Origin: Microbacterium lemovicicum
Lineage (GTDB): Bacteria; Actinomycetota; Actinomycetes; Actinomycetales; Microbacteriaceae
Assembly (NCBI RefSeq): GCF_003991875.1
Contig: NZ_CP031423.1
Coordinates: 2,046,001 to 2,110,000, forward strand
Direction of reading: 5' to 3'
Length of the DNA: 64,000 nt
The notes beneath the pieces are model-generated. The model had not been told where the DNA came from. It did not search any database and worked only from the letters and a program-made list of their open reading frames with translations. Positions within the stretch are counted from its first letter, which is position 1. Every line of letters starts with the position of its first letter. A program made the translations under genes and the position numbers. Of this stretch, positions 1 to 7,101 are shown in pieces.

Positions 1-164
1 CGGGATGTCTCCCGGCAGTCACGAGTCGACCTGGGGTCACGAGTCGCGATCCGAACGGCCGACCCGACGGGCGCCTTGCCCGTTGTGATGAACGTACGTC
101 GAGGCGCCGACACGGGCCACCGCGACACGCTGGCGGCAGGTTACGGCCGTGTGAACGTCCTGGG

Positions 165-950
165 TCAGCTGCCGTAGCGGCGGTGACGCGAACCGAAGTC
201 GCGGATGGCGCGGAGGAAGTCGACCTCTCGCAGGTCGGGGCCGAGCGCCTCGACGAAGTAGAACTCGGAGTGCGCCGACTGCCACAGCAGGAAGTCGCTG
301 AGACGCTGCTCGCCGGAGGTGCGGATGACGAGGTCGGGGTCGGCCTGACCGCCGGTGTAGAGGTGCTCGCCGATCTGCTCGGGGGTGAGGCTGGCCGCCA
401 GCTCCTCGAGCGAGCCGCCGTCGCGGTCGTGCTGGGCGATGATGCTGCGCACCGCGTCGACGATCTCGCTGCGTCCCCCGTAGCCCACGGCGAGGTTCAC
501 GTGCAGTCCGGTGTGGTCGCGCGTGCGCTCCTGCGCCTCGGCGAGCGAGCGCGCCAGCTCGGGCGGCAGCAGGTCGGCGCGCCCGACGTGCTGCACGCGG
601 AAGTCGCGGTCGCGCGACAGCTCGTCGGCGAGGTCGGCGATGATCTCGATCAGATCGGACAGCTCGCGCGAGTCGCGCTTGGTGAGGTTGTCGGTCGAGA
701 GCAGATAGAGCGAGACGACCTCGACACCCACGGCGTCGCACCACTCGAGGAACTCGTGCATCTTGGCCGCCCCGGCGCGGTGTCCGTGCGCGGCGGTCTC
801 GTACCCGAGCTGGCGCGCCCACCGACGGTTGCCGTCGATCATCATCGCCACGTGATGGGGCACGCCGTCCGGCGAGATGCGCCGGCGCAGGCGATTGATG
901 TAGAGCCGATAGAGGGGTCCCCTGCCCTCATTCGCCGAGACGCTCGTCAC
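165..950 (-). CDS. uppS: Isoprenyl transferase (Z-prenyl diphosphate synthase)
   Basis: This 261-residue cis-prenyltransferase condenses isopentenyl diphosphate onto an allylic primer in the cytosol. In actinobacteria such enzymes supply the short Z-prenyl precursor or the decaprenyl lipid carrier for cell-wall synthesis. The family signature MMIDGNRRWA (catalytic Asp, about residue 38) lies near the N-terminus, and the C-terminal motif DLVIRTSGEQRLSDFLLWQ is intact. Length is normal. The GTG start at 950 is preceded at six bases by the -10 box TAGGTT, so the mRNA is probably leaderless. It is divergent from the hemolysin III gene, the same pairing as the Rv1086/Rv1085c region of Mycobacterium tuberculosis. 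Whether it makes the C15 or the C50 product cannot be read from the sequence. Confidence 0.95.
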   Translation of the reverse strand: MTSVSANEGRGPLYRLYINRLRRRISPDGVPHHVAMMIDGNRRWARQLGYETAAHGHRAGAAKMHEFLEWCDAVGVEVVSLYLLSTDNLTKRDSRELSDLIEIIADLADELSRDRDFRVQHVGRADLLPPELARSLAEAQERTRDHTGLHVNLAVGYGGRSEIVDAVRSIIAQHDRDGGSLEELAASLTPEQIGEHLYTGGQADPDLVIRTSGEQRLSDFLLWQSAHSEFYFVEALGPDLREVDFLRAIRDFGSRHRRYGS

Positions 951-956
951 CGGTAC

Positions 957-962
957 AACCTA
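957..962 (-). promoter_or_regulatory. -10 box of leaderless uppS promoter
   Basis: TAGGTT on the minus strand, followed by six bases and then the GTG of uppS. This is the spacing seen at many genes in the window. Confidence 0.6.
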
Positions 963-1058
963 CCGCGCCCGCCCGGGAACCGACCTGGACGTCCGGCAGG
1001 TACCCGCCACGTGTCCGGAGGGAACTCCCAGGTGCCCGAGCGGGCATGTCCCGCGGCG

Positions 1059-1064
1059 TATCCT
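1059..1064 (+). promoter_or_regulatory. -10 box of leaderless hemolysin III promoter
   Basis: TATCCT, seven bases before the ATG at 1072. No Shine-Dalgarno sequence is present, so a leaderless transcript is likely. Confidence 0.6.
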
Positions 1065-1071
1065 CGTCACC

Positions 1072-1812
1072 ATGACTTCCCGCGAGCAGCTCGACGACGG
1101 CGCCGAGATGCCGCAGCTCCCCCTGCTGGAGGCCTCCTCCGTCCTCGCTCAGGATGAAGTGAAGCCGACCTGGCGGGGGTGGATCCACGCGGGGACCTTC
1201 CCCGTCGCGATCGTCGCGGGCATCGTGCTCATCGCGGTCGCGCAGGGCGCACCGGCCAAGTGGGCGGCCGCGGTGTTCATGGCCTCCTCGCTGCTCCTGT
1301 TCGGCAACTCGGCCCTGTATCACCGCTTCACCTGGAAGCCCTTGACGCGCGCGATCCTCAAGCGGATCGACCATGCGAACATCCTGCTGCTCATCGCCGG
1401 CACCTACACCCCCATCGCCGTGCTCGCCCTGCCCCCGGAGAAGGGCACGCTCCTGCTGATCCTGGTGTGGTCCGGAGCGTTCCTGGGCATCCTCTTCCGG
1501 GTCTTCTGGATCGGCGCCCCGCGATGGCTCTATGTGGCGCTCTACCTCGCCCTCGGGTGGGCGGCGGTCATGTACCTGGCCGACCTGTTCGCCGTGAACC
1601 CGGTCATGATGGCGCTCGTCATCATCGGCGGGCTGCTGTACACCGGCGGGGCGATCATCTACGCGATGAAGCGGCCCAACCCCTGGCCGGGCCATTTCGG
1701 CTTCCACGAGATCTTCCACGTGTGCACCGTGCTGGCGTTCCTCTGCCATTGGACGGCGTGCCTGCTCATCGCTCTGAAGCCGCTGAGTCCCTCTCTGGGC
1801 CTCCCCGGCTGA
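1072..1812 (+). CDS. Hemolysin III / PAQR family membrane protein
   Basis: A 246-residue integral membrane protein of the hemolysin III (YqfA, PAQR) family, about seven transmembrane segments. The family pattern is visible: a Ser/His-containing NSALYHRF after the second segment, a central DHANI(L) segment, and a C-terminal HEIFHVCTVLAFLCHW in which the histidines probably bind zinc. The cytosolic N-terminus of about 40 residues is hydrophilic. Its cellular role is not settled for bacterial PAQR proteins; haemolytic activity is a historical name and is not implied here. The stop codon lies in the first copy of a 22-base tandem repeat. Confidence 0.93.
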   Translation: MTSREQLDDGAEMPQLPLLEASSVLAQDEVKPTWRGWIHAGTFPVAIVAGIVLIAVAQGAPAKWAAAVFMASSLLLFGNSALYHRFTWKPLTRAILKRIDHANILLLIAGTYTPIAVLALPPEKGTLLLILVWSGAFLGILFRVFWIGAPRWLYVALYLALGWAAVMYLADLFAVNPVMMALVIIGGLLYTGGAIIYAMKRPNPWPGHFGFHEIFHVCTVLAFLCHWTACLLIALKPLSPSLGLPG

Positions 1813-1890
1813 CGGCACGGGCGTCCCCGGCTGACGGCACGGGCGTGGCCGGCTGACGGCACGGGCGTCGCCGGCTGACGGCGCTGGGCC
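1802..1890 (+). repeat. 22-base tandem repeat at the 3' end of the hemolysin III gene
   Basis: Two identical 22-base copies (1802-1823, 1824-1845), a third with two changes (1846-1867) and a fourth that begins identically and degenerates near 1880. The unit contains CCGGCTGACGGCACGGGCG. The TGA in the first copy is the stop codon of the hemolysin III gene. Copies three and four can form a short GCCG/CGGC hairpin around GCTGA. Confidence 0.9.
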
Positions 1891-1942
1891 TCCCCGGCTG
1901 GGTCAGCCCCTCTACCGAGTCGGCGTCACCGACCCGCCCGGC

Positions 1943-2260
1943 TCACCGCCGAGGCGTGTCGGCGTCGGTGTCGCCCTCCGCCGAGAGCGTCTCGTCGATG
2001 TCCTGCGAGTCGGCGTCGGTGGCGAGCTCCGCGCGTTCGGCCTGCTCCTCGGCGTCGAGCTCCTCGTTGACCTCGGCGCGATAGCGACCGCGCCGGATGC
2101 GGCGCAGCATGTCCCAGATCAGCGCGATGACCGCGAGGGTCAGGAAGGCGATGGCGACGAATCCCCACGGGCCGGGGGTCACCAGCACCGGGTCGACGGT
2201 CTGCTCCGGAGACGGCGTGACGGTGACGGCGGTGGCGATCCGGTCGATCAGGGCGTGCAT
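1943..2260 (-). CDS. Small single-pass membrane protein
   Basis: A 105-residue protein of unknown function. Residues about 32-52 (WGFVAIAFLTLAVIALIWDM) form one transmembrane segment. They are followed by a basic RRIRRGRYRAE stretch and then a strongly acidic tail rich in Glu and Asp. The ATG at 2260 has the Shine-Dalgarno sequence GAGGACC upstream. By position it corresponds to the small membrane protein (Rv1083 type) that accompanies mca in other actinobacteria, but here mca itself is not next to it. A conserved acidic cytosolic tail suggests an interaction role, which is inference. Confidence 0.8.
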   Translation of the reverse strand: MHALIDRIATAVTVTPSPEQTVDPVLVTPGPWGFVAIAFLTLAVIALIWDMLRRIRRGRYRAEVNEELDAEEQAERAELATDADSQDIDETLSAEGDTDADTPRR

Positions 2261-2302
2261 GGAGGTCCTCGTTCCGGCGGGAAGCGCTTAGCCTGGAGGT
2301 CC

Positions 2303-2308
2303 AGCCTA
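2303..2308 (-). promoter_or_regulatory. -10 box for the small membrane protein
   Basis: TAGGCT on the minus strand, about 43 bases upstream of the start at 2260, next to a CTGGA-GG-TCCAG inverted repeat (2293-2304) shared with the divergent DUF4307 gene. A plus-strand TAGCCT lies at 2289-2294. Confidence 0.4.
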
Positions 2309-2345
2309 TTCGTCCCCACGACCGCCTCGATGCCCCGGACACGCC

Positions 2346-2735
2346 ATGACCACTTCAGACACGCTCGACGAGCGGTACGGCCGCGTCCGCACGCCGCGTC
2401 AGACGTGGACGCGGGCGATCGTCATCGCCGTCGCGGCCGTGATCATCGGGGGCTTCGCATGGATCACCGTCGCGAGCACCCTCGACGACGTGCAGGCCGA
2501 GGGCACGGCGTACACGATCGACGACAGCGGCGTGACCGTGTCGTTCCAGATCTCGATCCCGGCCGGACGCTCCGTCGCCTGCGCCCTCGAGGCGCAGGAC
2601 GAGGAGCACGGCGTGGTGGGGTTCCGGGTGGTCGAGATCCCGGCGGCCGACCAGCACACGCGGGCCTTCCGGGAGACGATTCCGACCGTTGCGCCGGCTA
2701 CCACGGGTTTGGTCAACTCCTGCTGGGTGACATAG
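2346..2735 (+). CDS. DUF4307 domain-containing membrane protein
   Basis: A 129-residue protein with a short cytosolic N-terminus (ERYGRVR), one transmembrane segment at about 22-42 and an extracytoplasmic beta-rich domain that includes a pair of cysteines (SVACALEAQ and LVNSCWVT). The pattern matches DUF4307, an actinobacterial family usually coded next to greA and mca. Function is unknown. The start is the ATG at 2346; no good Shine-Dalgarno sequence precedes it. A strong hairpin (2759-2782) lies just past the stop. Confidence 0.85.
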   Translation: MTTSDTLDERYGRVRTPRQTWTRAIVIAVAAVIIGGFAWITVASTLDDVQAEGTAYTIDDSGVTVSFQISIPAGRSVACALEAQDEEHGVVGFRVVEIPAADQHTRAFRETIPTVAPATTGLVNSCWVT

Positions 2736-2758
2736 GCTTTCCGGACTCGATGAACATG

Positions 2759-2782
2759 ACGCCCTGGCCGATGCCGGGGCGT
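2759..2782 (+). terminator. Hairpin terminator after the DUF4307 gene
   Basis: Ten-base stem (ACGCCCTGGC against GCCGGGGCGT, one T-G pair) closed by a CGAT tetraloop and followed by TTT. It is either the terminator of the DUF4307 gene or an attenuator in a long greA leader. TATGTT at 2788-2793 could serve as an internal greA promoter. Confidence 0.65.
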
Positions 2783-2831
2783 TTGCGTATGTTCCCGCCA
2801 GCCGGTCACCGGCCGAAACCCAGGAGTTGAC

Positions 2832-3320
2832 GTGTCCAGCGACGCCCCCGCCACCTTCCTCACGCAGGAGGCGTACGACCGCCTCGCCGCCGAGCTCGAG
2901 CACCTGTCGACCACGGGCCGCGAGGAGATCGCCAAGCGCATCGAGTCCGCTCGCGAAGAGGGCGACCTCAAGGAGAACGGCGGCTACCACGCCGCGAAGG
3001 ACGAGCAGGGCAAGCAGGAGGCGCGCATCCGCACCCTCCAGCAGCTGCTGAAGGACGCGACGGTCAGCGAGGCGCCGCCGAGTCGCGGCATCGTCGAGTC
3101 CGGCACGGTCATCACCGCCGTGGTGGCGGGCGGCGAAGAGGTCTTCCTCCTCGGCAACCGCGAGATCGCCACCGGCTCCGACCTCGACGTCTACAGCGAG
3201 GCCTCGCCCCTCGGCGCGGCCATCCTGGGGCTCAAGATCGGCGAATCCACGACCTACACCGCGCCGAACGGCCGCGAGATTCCGGTCGAGATCCTCAAGG
3301 TCGACACCTACACGGGCTGA
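2832..3320 (+). CDS. greA: Transcription elongation factor GreA
   Basis: A 162-residue GreA. It rescues backtracked RNA polymerase by stimulating transcript cleavage through the secondary channel. The N-terminal coiled coil (about residues 12-78) contains the acidic tip motif EGDLKENGGY, the usual D-x-x-E tip. The C-terminal FKBP-like domain ends in ILKVDTYTG. Length is normal for actinobacteria. The GTG at 2832 is preceded by AGGAG at a five-base spacing. It converges on ilvA with only nine bases between the stop codons, which lie in a shared hairpin. Confidence 0.96.
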   Translation: MSSDAPATFLTQEAYDRLAAELEHLSTTGREEIAKRIESAREEGDLKENGGYHAAKDEQGKQEARIRTLQQLLKDATVSEAPPSRGIVESGTVITAVVAGGEEVFLLGNREIATGSDLDVYSEASPLGAAILGLKIGESTTYTAPNGREIPVEILKVDTYTG

Positions 3321-3333
3321 GCGCGCCGCTCAG
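3317..3333. terminator. Bidirectional hairpin between greA and ilvA
   Basis: Perfect seven-base stem CTGAGCG / CGCTCAG with a three-base loop, spanning the stop codons of both convergent genes. Confidence 0.6.
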
Positions 3334-4556
3334 TCGCGCACGAGCGTCGGCTCGAACCCCGCCTCGACGAGCGTGCGGATGACGTGCTGGCGATGCTCCT
3401 CACCGCGCGTCTCGACGCTCAGCTGCAGGACCACGTCGCTGATCTGCATGCCCTGACCGTGCCGCGTGTGCAGCACCTCGTTCACATTGGCGCCCGCCTG
3501 CGCCACCAGCTCCGCCACGCGCGCCAGCTGGCCGGGACGATCGGGCAGCGGCACGCGCAGCGTCATGTAGCGACCGGATGCCGCGAGCCCGTGCGCCACG
3601 ACGCGCTGCAGCAGCAGCGGGTCGATGTTGCCGCCGGACAGGACGGAGATCGTCGGTCCGCTCGCCTCGACCTTGCCCGCGAGCATCGCGGCGACGCCGA
3701 CCGCTCCGGCGGGCTCGACGACCTGCTTGGCGCGCTCGAGCAGCACCAGGAGGGCGCGGGCGATGTCGTCCTCGTCCACCGTGACGACCTCGTCGACGAG
3801 CTGACGGATCATCTCGAACGGGATGTCGCCGGGACGGGCCACCGCGATGCCGTCGGCGATCGTGGGCCGCGTGACCACCTCGAGCGGCGAGCCTGCCGCG
3901 AGCGAGCCGGGGTACGCCGCGGAGTTCGTGGCCTGCACGCCGATGATGCGGACCTTCCGGCCCACCGCCTCCGTGCGCGCGCGCACCGCCGCGGCCACAC
4001 CCGCGGCCAGTCCTCCCCCGCCGATGCTGAGGACGACGGTCTCGATCTCGGGCAGATCCTGCACCAGCTCTAGCCCGAGCGTGCCCTGCCCGATGATGAT
4101 GTCGCGGTGGTCGAAGGGGTGGATGAGCACGGCGCCGGTGCGCTCGGCGAACTCGGCCGCCAGTCGCAGCGGGGTCTCGACCGTCGCGCCCTCCAGCACC
4201 ACCTCGGCGCCGTAGCCGCGGGTCGCCAGGAGCTTGGGCACGGGGACACCCAGAGGCATGAAGATCGTCGCGGCGATGCCGAGCTTCTGCGCGGCGTGCG
4301 CCACGCCCTGCGCGTGGTTGCCCGCGGAGGCCGCCACCACGCCACGCGCGCGCTCCTCCTCGGTGAGGCGCGACAGGCGGTAGGTCGCGCCGCGGATCTT
4401 GAACGAACCCGTGCGCTGCAGGTTCTCCAGCTTGAGGTAGGCGGGCACTCCGAGCACCTCGGACAGGTGCTGGGACTCCTCGAGCGGCGTGTGCGAGATC
4501 ACGCCGTTCAGCACCGCCGCGGCATCCTCGAATTCCGCCAGGGTGGGGATGTTCAC
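3330..4556 (-). CDS. ilvA: Threonine ammonia-lyase
   Basis: A 408-residue PLP enzyme that deaminates threonine to 2-oxobutanoate, the first step towards isoleucine. The PLP lysine lies in the motif TGSFKIRGA (about residue 50) and the glycine-rich phosphate loop is SIGGGGLAAGV. A single C-terminal ACT-like domain (about 330-408, starting TLRVPLPDRPGQLARV) makes it the shorter form rather than the 500-residue E. coli IlvA with two regulatory domains. The GTG start at 4556 follows GGAGGAGAT and overlaps the upstream transporter stop by four bases, so the two are coupled. Whether it serves synthesis or catabolism is not certain from sequence. Confidence 0.93.
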   Translation of the reverse strand: MNIPTLAEFEDAAAVLNGVISHTPLEESQHLSEVLGVPAYLKLENLQRTGSFKIRGATYRLSRLTEEERARGVVAASAGNHAQGVAHAAQKLGIAATIFMPLGVPVPKLLATRGYGAEVVLEGATVETPLRLAAEFAERTGAVLIHPFDHRDIIIGQGTLGLELVQDLPEIETVVLSIGGGGLAAGVAAAVRARTEAVGRKVRIIGVQATNSAAYPGSLAAGSPLEVVTRPTIADGIAVARPGDIPFEMIRQLVDEVVTVDEDDIARALLVLLERAKQVVEPAGAVGVAAMLAGKVEASGPTISVLSGGNIDPLLLQRVVAHGLAASGRYMTLRVPLPDRPGQLARVAELVAQAGANVNEVLHTRHGQGMQISDVVLQLSVETRGEEHRQHVIRTLVEAGFEPTLVRD

Positions 4557-5749
4557 GCGGATCTCCTCCGACGGGTGCGGGGGACGGTGCTCCAGATGAG
4601 GTCGCCCGGTGGTGGCTTCTCCCCCGTCGCCCAGGCGCGGGAGCCCAGATAGACGGCGACGACGTTGACGAAGGCCGCGAGCGGCACGGCGAAGAGCGCC
4701 CCCGGGATGCCGCCGATCATGGCGCCGCCGGCGACGACGAGCACGACGGCCAGCGGGTGCACCTTCACGGCCGAGCCCATCAGCAGGGGCTGCAGCACAT
4801 GCCCCTCGAGCTGCTGCACGCCGAGCACGACGATCAGCATCCAGAGGGCGATCAGGGGTCCGTTGTAGACCAGCGCGAGGAACACGGCGACAGCACCCGT
4901 GAGCACGGCGCCGACGATCGGGATGAAGGCACCGAGGAACACCAGCACGCCGATCGGGATCGCCAGCGGCACGCCCAGGAGGAAGGCGCCGAGGCCGATG
5001 CCGATCGCGTCGATGGTCGCGACGAGCAGCTGGGTGCGCGCGTAATTGACGACGGTGACCCACCCGTTGCGACCGGCGCCGTCGACCGCCGCGCGCGCGG
5101 CGCGGGGGAAGAGGCGGACGGTCCAGCGCCAGATGCCGGCGCCGTCGGCCAGCACGCACAGCAGGATGAAGACGGCGAGGAGCCCGCCGGCGGCGACGTG
5201 ACCGACGGTCGAGCCGATCGCGAGGGCGCCCGTCCACAGCGTCTCCGCCTGCTGCTGCAGGAACGTCATGGCCTGCGAGAGGTAGTCGTCGATCTGCCCC
5301 GTGGTGAGGTGCAGCGGACCGTCGATCAGGTACTGCCGCAGCTGCCGCGTCGCCTCGACGGTGCGCTGCTGCACGGAGGACAGCTCACGGGAGATCTGCC
5401 ACCCGGCCAGCCAGAGGAGTCCCCCGACGATGCCGATCGTGCCGAGCAGCGAGACGACGATGGCGAGCCACCGAGGAACGCGGTGCCGCAGCATCCATGT
5501 GAACGCCGGCCACAGCAGCGCCGTGACGAGGATCGCGACCAGGAGCGGGATGACGAGGAGCTTGAGCTGGATGACCAGCCAGATGAGGAGGGCGATCCCG
5601 GCCGCGACGACCAGCAGCCGCCACGAGTAGGCGGTGGCCACCCGCAGGCCGTACGGCACGTGGGAGGACAGCTCGGAGGAGACCGTGCGGTGGGGGTTGC
5701 GGATCGCATCGAAGATCGAGCCCCGGGGCTTGTCGTCCGATCCACTCAT
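4553..5749 (-). CDS. AI-2E family transporter
   Basis: A 398-residue membrane protein of the AI-2 exporter superfamily (PF01594; TqsA, PerM, YdbI relatives), with about eight transmembrane segments. Visible features are the paired N-terminal segments (residues about 45-95), a soluble loop with LSQAMTFLQQQAETL, and the conserved C-terminal region (VFLGAFIPIVGAV, LEGHVLQPLLMGSAVKVHPL, MIGGIPGALFAVP). Members transport autoinducer-2 or act as ion antiporters; the substrate here is unknown. The last four bases overlap the ilvA start. Confidence 0.9.
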   Translation of the reverse strand: MSGSDDKPRGSIFDAIRNPHRTVSSELSSHVPYGLRVATAYSWRLLVVAAGIALLIWLVIQLKLLVIPLLVAILVTALLWPAFTWMLRHRVPRWLAIVVSLLGTIGIVGGLLWLAGWQISRELSSVQQRTVEATRQLRQYLIDGPLHLTTGQIDDYLSQAMTFLQQQAETLWTGALAIGSTVGHVAAGGLLAVFILLCVLADGAGIWRWTVRLFPRAARAAVDGAGRNGWVTVVNYARTQLLVATIDAIGIGLGAFLLGVPLAIPIGVLVFLGAFIPIVGAVLTGAVAVFLALVYNGPLIALWMLIVVLGVQQLEGHVLQPLLMGSAVKVHPLAVVLVVAGGAMIGGIPGALFAVPLAAFVNVVAVYLGSRAWATGEKPPPGDLIWSTVPRTRRRRSA

Positions 5750-5803
5750 CCCGCCAGTCTAGAACCGCCTCCTCCGCGCGAAGACCGTGTCGCCGCCCGT
5801 CGC

Positions 5804-5809
5804 TAGGCT
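5804..5809 (+). promoter_or_regulatory. -10 box of leaderless YcaQ-like gene
   Basis: TAGGCT, seven bases before the ATG at 5817. It supports that start over an in-frame GTG at 5787. Confidence 0.6.
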
Positions 5810-5816
5810 TCCCCGC

Positions 5817-7046
5817 ATGAGGGGTCGGCGGTTGGGAGCGGCGGAGGCCCGGCGGGTGGCTCTCGCCGCGCAGGGCTTCGACCGCGCCCGCCCCGTGACG
5901 GTCGGCACGCGCCGGCTGAACACCGCCCTCGCGCGGATGGGCGTGCTCCAGATCGATTCGGTCAACGTCTTCGCCCGCTCGCACTACATGCCGCTGTTCT
6001 CCCGGCTCGGTGCGTACGACCCTGCGCTCCTGGACCGCCTGCTGTTCTCCCGCCGCCCCCCGTACGCCGAGTCGTGGGCGCACGTGGCCGCCTTCATCCC
6101 GACCTCCGACTGGGGCTTGCTGCAGTTCCGGCGCGACGACCACCGTGCGAAGCACTCCGACCCGCCCGACAGCTGGATGGCGCAGCACGGTGCGGTGGTG
6201 GAGCGCGTGAAGGCGGAGCTCGCCGGCCGGGGTCCGCTGCGTCCCGCACAGCTGGAGCGGGTGGCGCCTGCGGCCGCCCGAGGGCCGTGGTGGGACTGGG
6301 ATGCCGCGAAGACGGCTCTCGAGCACCTGTGGCGCATCGGCGAGGTGGCCATCGACGGTCGTCGTGGCTTCGAGCGTCGGTACGGCCTCGCCGAGGACGT
6401 CCTGCCCGCGAGCGTCCTGACCGCGCCCGTCCCCCGCGACGACGCGATCCGCGAGCTGATCCGGCGCGCCGCGCGGGCCTATGGCGTGGCCACCGCATCC
6501 GATCTGGCCGACTACTTCCGCATCAAGGACCGCGCCCGCGTCGTCGCCTCGATCCGCGATCTCGAAGACTCCGGTGATCTCCTCCCCGTCACCGTCGACG
6601 GCTGGACCAGCGCGGGCCGGCCGGCGAAGGCCTGGCTGCACCGCGACGCCGCGATCCCCCGTTCGGTCGACGTCGCCGCGCTGCTGACGCCCTTCGATCC
6701 GATGGTGTGGTTCCGCGATCGCGCCGAGCGCCTGTTCGGCTTCAGCTACCGCATCGAGATCTACACCCCGGCGCCGCTGCGCCGCCACGGCTACTACTCG
6801 CTGCCGGTCCTGATCGGCGACGACGTCGTCGGCCGGGTCGACCTCAAGGCCGATCGCGCGGCGTCCACCCTGCTCGTGCAGTCGGCGTGGTGGGAGCACG
6901 GGCGACCCGCGGATGCCGCTCCCCGGCTCGCCGCGGAGCTCGAGGAGGCCGCGCGCTGGCGTGGGCTCGCGCACATCTCGGTGTCGCGGTGGGGTGACGC
7001 GACCGATGATCTCGCCGCCGCCCTGCCCCGTGCCGCGCGGCACTGA
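5817..7046 (+). CDS. YcaQ-like winged-helix DNA glycosylase (HTH_42), QID motif intact
   Basis: A 409-residue HTH_42 family protein. Members of this superfamily (AlkZ, YcaQ/AlkX) excise bulky or crosslinked alkylated bases. The catalytic Q-hydrophobic-D motif of the YcaQ-like branch is present as LQIDSVN (Gln45, Asp47). The next block, ARSHYMPLFSRLG, is also typical of the family. Central winged-helix repeats (about 150-290) and a C-terminal region with LTPFDPMVWFRDRAERLFGF are intact. The start is set by the leaderless promoter at 5804. It faces a paralog (7102-8223) tail to tail. Repair of DNA damage is inferred from the family; the lesion is unknown. Confidence 0.88.
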   Translation: MRGRRLGAAEARRVALAAQGFDRARPVTVGTRRLNTALARMGVLQIDSVNVFARSHYMPLFSRLGAYDPALLDRLLFSRRPPYAESWAHVAAFIPTSDWGLLQFRRDDHRAKHSDPPDSWMAQHGAVVERVKAELAGRGPLRPAQLERVAPAAARGPWWDWDAAKTALEHLWRIGEVAIDGRRGFERRYGLAEDVLPASVLTAPVPRDDAIRELIRRAARAYGVATASDLADYFRIKDRARVVASIRDLEDSGDLLPVTVDGWTSAGRPAKAWLHRDAAIPRSVDVAALLTPFDPMVWFRDRAERLFGFSYRIEIYTPAPLRRHGYYSLPVLIGDDVVGRVDLKADRAASTLLVQSAWWEHGRPADAAPRLAAELEEAARWRGLAHISVSRWGDATDDLAAALPRAARH

Positions 7047-7101
7047 GCCGCCTGGCGCTGATCGGTGCCGGCGCTTCGACCGTTCCGGCCGCAGCGGGCC
7101 G

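Noticed and set aside
67..83. Hairpin ACGGGC-GCCTT-GCCCGT downstream of uppS as its terminator
   Set aside because: Only six base pairs, 80 bases past the stop, no T-run. The first 164 bases otherwise show no gene; two copies of GTCACGAGTCG (18-28, 36-46) were noted but explain nothing.
4553..5237. ilvA as a 635-residue fusion protein
   Set aside because: The extra N-terminal half is an Arg-rich shadow of the AI-2E transporter frame; the ribosome-binding site and family start support 4556.
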